DNA from: an uncultured Arenicella sp.
GTDB lineage: Bacteria > Pseudomonadota > Gammaproteobacteria > Arenicellales > Arenicellaceae
Reading direction: 5' to 3'
DNA: 64,000 nt
Assembly (NCBI GenBank): GCA_938045295.1
Contig: CALINO010000013.1
Span: 98,686 to 162,685 of the forward strand
Part shown: in pieces, positions 8,659 to 18,419 of the stretch
Numbering within the stretch: the first letter of the stretch is position 1
Layout of the letters: each line of letters opens with the position of its first letter
Notes under the pieces: model-generated
The model's input: the letters and a program-made list of their open reading frames with translations, nothing else
What the model was told of the DNA's origin: nothing
Databases searched by the model: none
Translations under genes and position numbers: made by a program

Positions 8659-9447
8659 TTAGTTGTTGTCAGTATCGTTGCTGTCGGTTTCGCTGTCATT
8701 GTTGCCAGCGTCAGCGTCGTCGTTTTTCTTCTTCTTTTTGGGCTTTGGTTTTGGCTGGATAATAAGCCTCGAGCGACCCACCGGCACCGGCGGTTGGCTT
8801 GCCGCTTGTTTTTTGGTTTTGCCGTCAGCCTTATCAGCGTTGTCTGTTTTATCGGTGCTTTTCGTATTGGTTTTAGTGGTCTTAGTTGGCGCCGGAGCGT
8901 CAACAATCGGGTCGTCTTTAAATGGGTCTTCAAGCTTACGATTAGGTCTGGCTTTGCCCGTATTGCCGCCCGCGCCTATGCGAGTGCCACCTTTAACCTT
9001 AAGGGTGTCGTTGGCCATGTTGTAGATGATGGTTTCGCCGTTAATGGTGTCAATGCCTTGCTTTAACTTGGCTCGGCCATTAAGCGTTAATGTGTTTTCA
9101 ACCGAATTAACGAACAATTTTTTGCCATAGCCTTCAACGTCGTGCGGCTTGTCGTCTGGGCGTTGTTTAAAACGCGCCGGTTGCCCCCAAGCGGTGGCGT
9201 TTTGCAGCTTGCCGTCTTTGTAGTTGGCAATCACTTTGTCGGCTTTAATGCGTAGCGTGCCCTGAATAACAATCACGTTGCCGATAAACGTTCTTACGCC
9301 TGTTTTGAAATTGAATTCAGTGTCATCGGCTTCGATATCAGCCGGTTGATCACGGTCAGACTCCAGTGCGTGCGCCAACTGTGAACTGCCCAAGCTGAAG
9401 CACAGCAGTATGGTGATAGCAATAGCGTGTTGAGCAAGCTTGTTCAT
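8659..9447 (-). CDS. lptA: LptA, periplasmic LPS bridge protein with long C-terminal tail
   Basis: Periplasmic beta-jellyroll protein that forms the bridge carrying LPS from LptC to LptD. A signal peptide covers about residues 1-27 (cleavage after AHA). The OstA-type domain follows (ADDTEFNF, GNVIVIQGTLRIKADKV, VENTLTLNGRAKLKQG). After about residue 160 there is a tail of roughly 100 residues rich in Lys, Thr, Asp and Pro, interrupted by GRSRLIIQPKPKPKKKKK, then ending in Asp/Asn. E. coli LptA is about 185 residues, so this one is clearly extended. The frame is continuous, so it is not a frameshift artefact. The tail may bind periplasmic partners or be disordered. Confidence 0.92.
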   Translation of the reverse strand: MNKLAQHAIAITILLCFSLGSSQLAHALESDRDQPADIEADDTEFNFKTGVRTFIGNVIVIQGTLRIKADKVIANYKDGKLQNATAWGQPARFKQRPDDKPHDVEGYGKKLFVNSVENTLTLNGRAKLKQGIDTINGETIIYNMANDTLKVKGGTRIGAGGNTGKARPNRKLEDPFKDDPIVDAPAPTKTTKTNTKSTDKTDNADKADGKTKKQAASQPPVPVGRSRLIIQPKPKPKKKKKNDDADAGNNDSETDSNDTDNN

Positions 9448-9563
9448 AAGGCAATTAATGGGCTAAATTTGATTGTTGTTATTGTGTCTGACGTCGCAGA
9501 GGCGCATCGAGAATTAAGGTGTAAAATATATCATACAAGCTGACCGTAGGCTGAACGAGTGCA

Positions 9564-10028
9564 CTACGAACCGGAAATCTCTTTTTGTGTCTCTTTGTCT
9601 AAAATAATTCGCATGCGATTGGATTTCATGGTGCCGCCGGGGCCGCGTTCGTCGGCTTCGACCACTATTCGAACATTACCTGACATAAGTATTTCGTCGC
9701 CAGAGGAATTCATCCACCCTGAATCCGCGTAGGTGTGTCGAGGGGCTAAGCCCGTTTCGTATTCAATAACATGAGGTCGGTCAAAAACGGCCGTGCCGTC
9801 ATCAGGAAAGTGGACCATGCGGTCGGCTTTAAGCACATAACGCCGTTGGCCGTTTTTATCCAGGCCGGTGGCGATAAAGTTCAGCACATAATAGTCTGGG
9901 TCGTGGCGCTGCGAATATTGCGGGTCTTCGGTTTCCTCTTCATCGAGCAGGGTGCTCTGAAGGTAAATGCCAAACAGGCCAAAAAGGCCAAGAATTGCAA
10001 TGTATAGAAAAGACTCGACTTGTTTCAT
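9564..10028 (-). CDS. lptC: LptC, inner-membrane LPS transport protein
   Basis: Bitopic protein that receives LPS from LptBFG and hands it to LptA. One membrane helix at about residues 7-26, then a periplasmic jellyroll (DPDYYVLNFIATGL, ADSGWMNSSGDEILMSGNV, MKSNRMRIILD). At 154 residues it is shorter than E. coli LptC (about 190) and appears to stop soon after the last conserved strand. An unusual 116-base gap separates it from lptA, where most relatives overlap; the gap shows no clear terminator. The kdsC gene lies 66 bases upstream. Confidence 0.9.
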   Translation of the reverse strand: MKQVESFLYIAILGLFGLFGIYLQSTLLDEEETEDPQYSQRHDPDYYVLNFIATGLDKNGQRRYVLKADRMVHFPDDGTAVFDRPHVIEYETGLAPRHTYADSGWMNSSGDEILMSGNVRIVVEADERGPGGTMKSNRMRIILDKETQKEISGS

Positions 10029-10094
10029 GTGCGTATTGCCAGCCGCGCTAAGGTGCTTGGTGGCCTGACTCTAATGGCTGTATTGATGACTCGA

Positions 10095-10652
10095 TTATTG
10101 GCTTAAATGGTTGGTAACCAGTGGGTAGTTGTTCTGACTGTACAACAGTACATCACAAATAGCACGCACCGCACCGCTGCCGCCGGTTACTGGCGCAATC
10201 CAGTCGGCCAAATCTTTCACAATAAAGTGCCCGTTGCTCACTGAAAACTTTAACTCACAGGCTTGCATTACTGCCAAGTCAATCACGTCGTCACCAGCAA
10301 AAGAGCATTGTTCGCCGCTTAAGTTTAAGTCGCTAAGCAATTGCTGGAAAACCTCTAATTTATTGTTAACGCCAAGGTGACAATGCTTTATCTTTAAATC
10401 GTTCAGTCGTGCTTGCAGTGCTTTTGAACGTCGGGCTGAAATCACGCCAACGTCAATGCCCACTTCTTGCAGCATTTTAAGGCCATGACCATCGAGGGCA
10501 TGAAACACTTTGAGTTGTTCGCCGTTTTCGCTGTAATGCAGCTTGCCGTCGGTTAATACGCCATCCACATCAAACAAAGCCAGTTTAATGTTGCTGGCTT
10601 TTTTCATTACTTGTTCGGGTACGTCATAGGGCAGTGGGGGTAGTTGGCTCAT
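10095..10652 (-). CDS. kdsC: KdsC, Kdo-8-phosphate phosphatase
   Basis: Hydrolyses 3-deoxy-D-manno-octulosonate 8-phosphate to Kdo, the inner-core sugar of LPS. HAD fold: catalytic LFDVDGVLTDG near residues 27-37, then SARRSKAL, and GDDVIDLAVM for the metal-binding motif III. 185 residues, the usual length. It overlaps kdsD by four bases, so the two steps of Kdo synthesis are translationally linked, and it leads into the lpt genes. Confidence 0.95.
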   Translation of the reverse strand: MSQLPPLPYDVPEQVMKKASNIKLALFDVDGVLTDGKLHYSENGEQLKVFHALDGHGLKMLQEVGIDVGVISARRSKALQARLNDLKIKHCHLGVNNKLEVFQQLLSDLNLSGEQCSFAGDDVIDLAVMQACELKFSVSNGHFIVKDLADWIAPVTGGSGAVRAICDVLLYSQNNYPLVTNHLSQ

Positions 10653-11626
10653 AAAACTCCTGCTTTTAATAAGTCTTGCATATTCAGTGCGCCGACCACG
10701 CCGGTGTTGTCGGTAATAATTAGCGCGCCAATGCGTTTTGCCTTCATGATGGTAACCAGCTCCGCCGCCAGCATGTCGGGCTGTGCGGTAACTGGGTCTT
10801 GCGTCATGATTTCTTTAATGGGTAATTCTATGCTGACTTGCTCGGCTAAGGTTCGGCGCAAGTCACCGTCGGTGTAAATGCCAACCAGCTGTGCATCGTC
10901 GTTGATAATGCCAGTCATGCCTAAGCCCTTGGTGGTCATTTCGACCAAGGCTTCAGACAGAGGTGCGTTGTGATGCACTAAGGGGATGGCACCGCCAGTG
11001 TGCATGATGTCTTCGACGTACAGTAGCAAACGTCGGCCTAAAGCACCGCCTGGGTGCGATCTGGCAAAATCGGCCTCACCAAAATCGCGGGCGTTAAGCA
11101 CCGCAATCGCCAACGCATCGCCCATTGCTAGGGTTACCGTGGTGCTGGCCGTGGGCGCTAAGTTCATGGGGCAAGCTTCTTTGCTGATGGGCAAATTTAA
11201 ATACACATCAGACAGTTTTGCCAATGTTGAACCCGATGAACTGGCCATGCCGATTAGCGGCGTGCCCATGCGTTTTACAATCGGTAAAATCGACAACACT
11301 TCTGAGGTTTCGCCAGAATTTGAAATGGCGAGTAATAAATCTTTTGGCGTAATCATGCCTAAATCACCGTGGCTGGCTTCACCAGGGTGAACAAAGAAGG
11401 CCGGTGTGCCGGTGCTGGCAAGTGTGGCGGCAATTTTGTTGGCTATGTGGCCAGACTTGCCCATGCCAGTAACCACCACGCGGCCTTCGCAGGCCAGAAT
11501 CTGTTTGCAGGCCGCAACAAAACTCTCATCGATGTATTGTTGCTGCGCATTAATCGCGTCCGCTTCAATGCTTAACACTTCTTTTGCGGAAGCAATAAAA
11601 TCGTCAGTTGTGTGATTTTTTGTCAT
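10649..11626 (-). CDS. kdsD: KdsD, arabinose-5-phosphate isomerase
   Basis: Interconverts ribulose-5-phosphate and arabinose-5-phosphate, the first committed step of Kdo synthesis. The N-terminal SIS domain (VVTGMGKSGHIANKIAATLA, then HPGEASHGDLGMI and SNSGETSEVL) covers about residues 40-180. Two CBS domains follow (from EDIMHTGGAIPLV and from IKEIMTQDPVTAQ). 325 residues matches the family. Order caxA-kdsD-kdsC is conserved with E. coli yrbG-kdsD-kdsC. Confidence 0.95.
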   Translation of the reverse strand: MTKNHTTDDFIASAKEVLSIEADAINAQQQYIDESFVAACKQILACEGRVVVTGMGKSGHIANKIAATLASTGTPAFFVHPGEASHGDLGMITPKDLLLAISNSGETSEVLSILPIVKRMGTPLIGMASSSGSTLAKLSDVYLNLPISKEACPMNLAPTASTTVTLAMGDALAIAVLNARDFGEADFARSHPGGALGRRLLLYVEDIMHTGGAIPLVHHNAPLSEALVEMTTKGLGMTGIINDDAQLVGIYTDGDLRRTLAEQVSIELPIKEIMTQDPVTAQPDMLAAELVTIMKAKRIGALIITDNTGVVGALNMQDLLKAGVL

Positions 11627-11671
11627 GCGGTTACTTTATTCGTCACGAACGATAAGTGCAATGGCGGCCGA

Positions 11672-12607
11672 TTAACCCGCGGTTAATAGTAAAAAGCCCA
11701 GATACGCAAAGTAGCCGCCGAGCATGATTGAGCCTGATACGCGACTAAAATAGCCTTTTGTGAATGCGATCACCATCATGAAGGCGGTGAAGGCAAACAT
11801 AATAGGGAAGTCTCGCGATAAAACACCGGCATCAACCTCAGTGGCTCTGAGTGCGCCAGTTAGCCCTAATACGCCTAAGGTATTAAAGATATTAGAACCA
11901 ATAATATTGCCAATAATGAGGTCGTGCATGCCTTTGCGGGCCGCCGCAATGGCCGCGGCCAGTTCAGGTAGACTAGTGCCAATGGCAACAATAGTGAGGC
12001 CAATCACCAATTCGCTCACTCCAAAAAACTCAGCAATGGTAATCGAGCCCATGACTAAAATGCGTGAAGCAAGCATTAATACCACAATACTGCCGATGGT
12101 CCATGCCGCACTAATGGAGAGTGGTTTACTTGATTCAACCTCAGGGGCAGCGTCGGTGCGCCCACTTTTGGCCGAGTACACCAAGTAGCTGACAAGAATA
12201 ACCAATAAAATTAGGCCATCTAAATGACCTAAGGTGCCGTCCAGTAGAAGAGCAACTGAAATTAACCCAGCCAGCAGTACGATGGGAATGTCTTTGGTGG
12301 CGGCGCTTTTTTCCACAGGCAGGTTGCGCACAATGGCGGCTGCGCCAAGCACTAAACCGATATTCGTAATGTTAGAGCCTAATGCGTTGCCGAGCGCCAA
12401 GTTGCCTTTGTTTTCTAATGCCGCCATCGCCGACACAAACAGCTCAGGCGCAGAAGTACCAAAGCCGACAATCACCACGCCGATTAAGAAGGTGGAAACG
12501 CCCAGTTTGCTGGCTAACTCAGAGGCATTTTCAACTAAAACGTCGGCGCTCCACATTAGTAGCGCAAAGCCAATTAACACAAGGGTAATTGCTAGATATA
12601 TGCTCAT
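11672..12607 (-). CDS. yrbG: Calcium/sodium antiporter, YrbG/CaxA type
   Basis: Inner-membrane cation exchanger with about ten helices in 311 residues. The two inverted alpha-repeats are plain: VGFGTSAPELFVSAMAAL with GNALGSNITNIGLVLG in the first half and VAIGTSLPELAAAIAAA with GNIIGSNIFNTLGVLG in the second. Physiological substrate is not certain; calcium is the usual annotation. It is the first gene of the minus-strand kds-lpt-rpoN-pts block and is divergent from mlaC, as yrbG is from the mla operon in E. coli. Confidence 0.9.
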   Translation of the reverse strand: MSIYLAITLVLIGFALLMWSADVLVENASELASKLGVSTFLIGVVIVGFGTSAPELFVSAMAALENKGNLALGNALGSNITNIGLVLGAAAIVRNLPVEKSAATKDIPIVLLAGLISVALLLDGTLGHLDGLILLVILVSYLVYSAKSGRTDAAPEVESSKPLSISAAWTIGSIVVLMLASRILVMGSITIAEFFGVSELVIGLTIVAIGTSLPELAAAIAAARKGMHDLIIGNIIGSNIFNTLGVLGLTGALRATEVDAGVLSRDFPIMFAFTAFMMVIAFTKGYFSRVSGSIMLGGYFAYLGFLLLTAG

Positions 12608-12916
12608 AGTAATGGTGTGATAATCAGTGTGGCTTAGCCTTGGCGAGCAGGCGTAATAAGAAAGCGCTTAGTGTCTTGTTTTCGCCTTTAAAATGCAACT
12701 CTCAAAGAAAATTAAATGAAAATGTCATTAGGCGGGTCTTGAAGGTAAGGCGAAAGGCATTATCTGTAATTAACTTTCGGTTCAGTTTGGGTGTGCTAAT
12801 GTTGCAAAGAGTTAGAATTGTTCACAATGATTTAATGTGTAACCCTCTGGCTTTTAATGCTTTAGGTTTACAATACTACCCATTAACCACACAGAGCTCT
12901 TAGGAGAGTAAAGTAG
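12608..12916. other. Intergenic region between divergent yrbG and mlaC-like genes
   Basis: 309 bases. It must hold the promoters for both directions. The ribosome-binding site of the plus-strand gene is clear (TTAGGAGAG about eight bases before ATG). I could not pick out promoter hexamers with confidence. A small open frame at 12640-12903 has no ribosome-binding site and no recognisable family and is not taken as a gene. Confidence 0.5.
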
Positions 12917-13597
12917 ATGAATAAGACAGTTGTTAACCAACCCTTGTTAAGGGCGGCTGCGTCTTTTAAAAAGTCCGTGATTAAAAAGTCCGTAATTTCG
13001 TGCATCAATATGATGGCGTTGTTTTTAATGATGGTGCTTTCAACTCAAGCGCAGGCAATGCAATCGCCTGATCAAGTTGTGCGCACTACTGTTGATTCTA
13101 TGGTGGCTAAAATTCAGTCAAACCGTGCTCAGTATAAAAACAATGAGGCGGCCTTGTATCAAATGTTAGAGCAAACCTTGATTCCGGCCATTCACATGCC
13201 GCGCATGGCCGATCAAATTTTAGGCAAGGCCTATGCGCGCAGCGCCACGGCTGAGCAAAAAGCCGAATTTGCTGAAGTGTTCAAAAACTTTATTTTGAAA
13301 ACGTACGCCTCTGGGTTGTTGAGCGCCACGGGCAAAGAAAAAGTGAATTACAAGCCAATGAACTTAAAGCCCGGTGCCGATATTGTAAAAATTGAAGCCG
13401 AGCTGGTGTCAGCGGCTGGCGAAGCGTACCCGATTAATCTTTATATGAGTAACCGCAGAGATACGCGCTGGCGCGCCTTTAATATTGAAGTGGCGGGCGT
13501 AAATTTTGTGCGTAATTACCGTGCAACTTTCAGGCCGATTTTGGATAAAAAAGGCATACAAGGTCTGATTGCTGATTTGCGTAAAAAGTCTTCCTAA
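12917..13597 (+). CDS. mlaC: MlaC-like periplasmic phospholipid-binding protein
   Basis: In E. coli, MlaC shuttles phospholipids between the outer-membrane MlaA complex and the inner-membrane MlaFEDB pump. This 226-residue protein has an N-terminal hydrophobic signal segment (about 29-48, ending AQA) after a longer basic lead, then the MlaC/Ttg2D core (VVRTTVDSMVAKIQ, HIPRM-like HMPRMADQILGKA, RRDTRWRAFNIEVAGVNFV). It stands in the expected place, divergent from yrbG and upstream of ibaG-murA. However, mlaF, mlaE, mlaD and mlaB are missing; a different ABC pair follows. A strong terminator closes the gene, so it is transcribed alone. What it exchanges lipid with is unclear. Confidence 0.85.
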   Translation: MNKTVVNQPLLRAAASFKKSVIKKSVISCINMMALFLMMVLSTQAQAMQSPDQVVRTTVDSMVAKIQSNRAQYKNNEAALYQMLEQTLIPAIHMPRMADQILGKAYARSATAEQKAEFAEVFKNFILKTYASGLLSATGKEKVNYKPMNLKPGADIVKIEAELVSAAGEAYPINLYMSNRRDTRWRAFNIEVAGVNFVRNYRATFRPILDKKGIQGLIADLRKKSS

Positions 13598-13624
13598 AAC
13601 CGTAATAACAATACGCACACCTTA

Positions 13625-13660
13625 AAAGAGCTTTCTTCGGAAAGCTCTTTTTGTTTTTTC
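13625..13660 (+). terminator. Intrinsic terminator after mlaC
   Basis: Perfect 11-base stem AAAGAGCTTTC / GAAAGCTCTTT closed by a TTCG tetraloop (13625-13650), followed by a T-rich run to 13660. It lies 27 bases after the mlaC stop and separates that gene from the ABC transporter. Confidence 0.9.
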
Positions 13661-13745
13661 TGTCTGCGAGCTGTTTGTGAATGCGCTTATTTGCTAGCAT
13701 GCGTCCTACTTGTATTAGCCTAGCCTATAAGCGGGAGAAAGCCTG

Positions 13746-14687
13746 ATGGTCGATGCTATTAAAATTGACGGCGTTAGCAAACGTTACGGTGATTTGCAGG
13801 CGTTAAATAACGTTACTCTTAATATCAAAAAAGGCGAATTTTTTGGTTTACTGGGCCCTAATGGTGCCGGTAAATCCACACTCATCAGTGCCTTAGCCGG
13901 TTTGATTAAAGCCGATGACGGTGCGTTGAGCGTGTCTGGCCATGATGTGGTGCGCGATTACCGGCTTGCCAGAAAGTCGTTGGGGGTGGTGCCACAAGAA
14001 ATTGTGATGGATCCATTCTTTAACGTGCGCGAGACGCTTGAGTTTCAATCGGGGTATTACGGGGTAAAAAATAACGGCCCTTGGATTGACGAATTGTTAG
14101 AGCAGCTAGGGCTTGCTGATAAAGCGGATAAAAACATGCGTCAGCTTTCGGGCGGCATGAAGCGGCGCGTACTCATAGCGCAAGCACTGGTGCATAAGCC
14201 GCAAGTGTTGGTGTTGGACGAACCCACCGCCGGTGTGGACGTTGAGCTGCGTCAATCTATGTGGCGTTTTGTGCGGCGCTTGCACCGTGAAGGCCATACC
14301 ATTGTGCTAACCACTCACTATTTAGAAGAAGCCGAAGAGCTTTGTGACCGAATTGCCATTATTAATCACGGCGAAATTATTGCGCTTGAAACCAAGCAAG
14401 ACTTATTGGCCAAAGGCTTAGGGTCTAAGTTGTTGGTGCGTGCTCGCGCGGCCATTGAATCGGTGCCTGAGCGTTATCAAAGTGACGTGGTGCGCCATGA
14501 AGGCAACGAGCTTGAAATTGCTTTAAGCAGCCACAGCGAATCGGTGATGCAAATATTAGACCGTTTGCGAGAGCAGGGCATAGAAGTAGATTACGTCAGC
14601 GTGCTCAATGACACGCTTGAAGACGTGTTTGTGCGCATGACTTCAAGCCAGTCTGATGCGTCAACATTATCAGGAGTGTCGTCATGA
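13746..14687 (+). CDS. ABC-2 type transporter ATPase (YadG-like)
   Basis: ATP-binding subunit of an exporter of the ABC-2 family. In 313 residues it has Walker A (GPNGAGKST), Q-loop (VVPQEIVMDPFF), signature (LSGGMKRRV), Walker B (VLVLDEPTAGVD) and switch His (LTTHYLEEAE). The C-terminal third (about 220-313) is the accessory region typical of drug, polysaccharide or YadG-type ATPases. It overlaps the permease start by four bases (ATGA). It is not MlaF: the partner is an ABC-2 permease, not MlaE, and there is no MCE protein. Substrate unknown. Confidence 0.88.
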   Translation: MVDAIKIDGVSKRYGDLQALNNVTLNIKKGEFFGLLGPNGAGKSTLISALAGLIKADDGALSVSGHDVVRDYRLARKSLGVVPQEIVMDPFFNVRETLEFQSGYYGVKNNGPWIDELLEQLGLADKADKNMRQLSGGMKRRVLIAQALVHKPQVLVLDEPTAGVDVELRQSMWRFVRRLHREGHTIVLTTHYLEEAEELCDRIAIINHGEIIALETKQDLLAKGLGSKLLVRARAAIESVPERYQSDVVRHEGNELEIALSSHSESVMQILDRLREQGIEVDYVSVLNDTLEDVFVRMTSSQSDASTLSGVSS

Positions 14688-15448
14688 ATTGGGTAGCCAC
14701 AAGCACATTATTGAAAAAAGAAGTCATGCGCTGGCGTAAGGTTTGGTTGCAAACGGTGCTGTCGCCAGTGGTAACTGCGTTATTGTATTTGGCGGTGTTT
14801 GGGCACGTGCTCGAAGGCCGAGTTGAGGTGTTTCCGGGCGTCAGTTACGCGCAATTTTTGATACCCGGCTTGTTGATGATGAGCGTTATTCAAAACGCGT
14901 TTGCCAATACCTCATCGAGCTTAATTCAAGCCAAGGTGATGGGCAGTGTTGTGTTTGTGTTATTGCCACCATTTTCGGCCTTAGAGTTATTTTTAGCTTA
15001 TATAGGCGCGGCCGTATTGCGCGGCATGGCGGTTGGTGTGGGTGTGTTTTTGGTGGCGCTTTTTTATGTAAAGGTGCCGATTGAAAACATATTTGTTGTT
15101 TTAGCCTTTGGCTTACTTGGCAGTTACGTCATGGGGGCAATGGGTTTATTGGCTGGCATTTGGGCTGAAAAGTTTGACCAAATTGCCTCGTTTCAGAGCT
15201 TTTTGATTGTGCCATTAACCTTTCTTAGCGGTGTTTTTTATTCGATTAACTCGTTGCCGCGTTTCTGGGCTGAGGTGTCACGATGGAACCCATTTTTCTA
15301 CATGATTGACGGTTTTCGTTACGGTTTTTTTGGTCAGTCAGATCAACCGGTGGTGATGAGTTTTGTGATAATGGCAAGCGCAGCATTGCTGCTGACAATA
15401 TTCTGCGTAAGGCTGTTGTCGGCGGGTTATAAGCTGCGAGACGCTTAA
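14684..15448 (+). CDS. ABC-2 type transporter permease (YadH-like)
   Basis: Membrane subunit for the ATPase just upstream, overlapping it by four bases. 254 residues with about six helices and the ABC-2 signature region FLSGVFYSINSLPRFW followed by NPFFYMIDGFRYGFFG, which matches the YadH/NodJ branch. Exporters of this class move lipids, polysaccharides or drugs; the sequence does not say which. The pair occupies the slot where mlaFED stands in E. coli, which is why a lipid-related substrate deserves testing. Confidence 0.88.
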   Translation: MNWVATSTLLKKEVMRWRKVWLQTVLSPVVTALLYLAVFGHVLEGRVEVFPGVSYAQFLIPGLLMMSVIQNAFANTSSSLIQAKVMGSVVFVLLPPFSALELFLAYIGAAVLRGMAVGVGVFLVALFYVKVPIENIFVVLAFGLLGSYVMGAMGLLAGIWAEKFDQIASFQSFLIVPLTFLSGVFYSINSLPRFWAEVSRWNPFFYMIDGFRYGFFGQSDQPVVMSFVIMASAALLLTIFCVRLLSAGYKLRDA

Positions 15449-15660
15449 TTGCGCGAATTCATGCTTTGTTAACGTGAATTACTGATTAGAAACTGGTCGA
15501 TCATCAGGCTTTCAGGTATTCTACACGCCCTTGTTTTATGACCGTTGGCGTAATGACTGGCTTGTATTTGAGCCGCATTGCTTAAATCTATAAAAGGTAC
15601 ATAAAAGGCGCATAAACACAATCTAACGATTGAAAATATAAAATACGACGACTCACAATT
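15449..15660. other. Intergenic region before ibaG
   Basis: 212 bases between the exporter operon and ibaG. It is A/T-rich near its end and has no clear hairpin terminator. It probably contains the ibaG promoter, but I cannot identify the hexamers with confidence. Confidence 0.4.
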
Positions 15661-15900
15661 ATGGTAACTCCCGAACAGTTAAAAACTTGGATTGAAACTG
15701 GGTTTTCAGGTGCTCAAGTCACAGTAGAAGGTGACGGCCACCATTTCGAAGCGGTGATCATTGCCGACGAATTTGAAGGCAAGTCACGCATTCAGCGGCA
15801 CCAGTTGGTGTACGCCGCGTTGGGCGACAAAATGAAAGCCGAAGTGCATGCGCTTTCAATGAAAACATTCACGCCCAGTGAAGCCCCCAGTGATGTTTAA
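15661..15900 (+). CDS. ibaG: BolA-family protein IbaG
   Basis: Small BolA-type protein of 79 residues that pairs with a monothiol glutaredoxin to handle [2Fe-2S] clusters. The core is intact: VEGDGHHFEAVIIADEFEGK (with the cluster-ligand region), then SRIQRHQLVYAALGDKM and the closing HALSMKTFTP. It stands upstream of murA as in E. coli, and here a grxD gene has been placed between them, directly linking the two known partners. Confidence 0.93.
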   Translation: MVTPEQLKTWIETGFSGAQVTVEGDGHHFEAVIIADEFEGKSRIQRHQLVYAALGDKMKAEVHALSMKTFTPSEAPSDV

Positions 15901-16029
15901 GGTAGCAGTTAAAGCGACACTTAAAACTGATAGTTAAAACCGACTGAATTTTAGACCTTTTCTAGACTCTTTTTAGATCCTTTAGGTCTGACACACACAA
16001 CACATGACACATGACACATAATAGGTGAA

Positions 16030-17710
<1,681 letters not shown>

Positions 17711-17758
17711 GGCTGTTCGTTAACTGTTGCACTTACACTGCACTTATATTGTACTGAT

Positions 17759-18400
17759 ATGATTACTCTCGCTCTTTCTAAAGGCCGTATTCTTAAGCAA
17801 ACCCTGCCGCTGCTTAAAGAGGTGGGCATTGAGCTTTTAGACGACCCTTTTACTAGCCGAAAGCTTATTTTTGAAACCAATCGTGACGATCTTCGTTGCT
17901 TGGTGATTCGTGCTACCGACGTGCCAACGCACGTGCAGTTCGGTTCCGCAGACTTAGGCATTGTGGGCAAAGATGGCTTGATGGAGCACGAAGGCAGCGG
18001 CTTATGCGAACTGCTTGATCTGCAAATTGCAAAGTGCCAATTAATGACGGCGGTTCGAGCTGAAGACGTGGATAAGCCGCGAGATCAAAAGCGCATTCGT
18101 GTGGCCAGCAAATACGTTAAGTCGGCAAGAGCGTATTATGAATCGCAACACATTCAAGCTGAAATCATTAAACTTTATGGTGCCATGGAATTAGCGCCAT
18201 TAGTGGGCTTGGCCGATGAAATTGTTGATTTGGTTGAAACCGGCAGTACCTTAAAAGCCAATAATTTGGTTGCGCAAGAATTGATTGCCGACATTTCTTG
18301 TCGTCTTATCGCTAATGCGGCCACCATGCGTGTGAAACACCAAGCGATCTCACCGTTGGTAAGTCGCTTGTCTGATGTGGTTGCTGCACGCTCAGCTTAA
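17759..18400 (+). CDS. hisG: ATP phosphoribosyltransferase, short form
   Basis: First enzyme of histidine biosynthesis, joining ATP and PRPP. At 213 residues it is the short HisG form that needs the HisZ regulatory subunit, which is not in the window. Recognised from [31 protein letters not shown] and the PRPP-binding [18 protein letters not shown]. It follows murA and precedes hisD, an order common in Pseudomonas and relatives. Confidence 0.95.
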   Translation: MITLALSKGRILKQTLPLLKEVGIELLDDPFTSRKLIFETNRDDLRCLVIRATDVPTHVQFGSADLGIVGKDGLMEHEGSGLCELLDLQIAKCQLMTAVRAEDVDKPRDQKRIRVASKYVKSARAYYESQHIQAEIIKLYGAMELAPLVGLADEIVDLVETGSTLKANNLVAQELIADISCRLIANAATMRVKHQAISPLVSRLSDVVAARSA

Positions 18401-18419
18401 TACTGATCGATTAATAAAC

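Noticed and set aside
8663..9025. Plus-strand open frame rich in Ser/Leu opposite lptA
   Set aside because: Antisense shadow of the low-complexity LptA tail; no start context or family.
12640..12903. Small plus-strand frame in the yrbG-mlaC intergenic region
   Set aside because: No ribosome-binding site, no recognisable domain, and it runs through the presumed mlaC promoter region.
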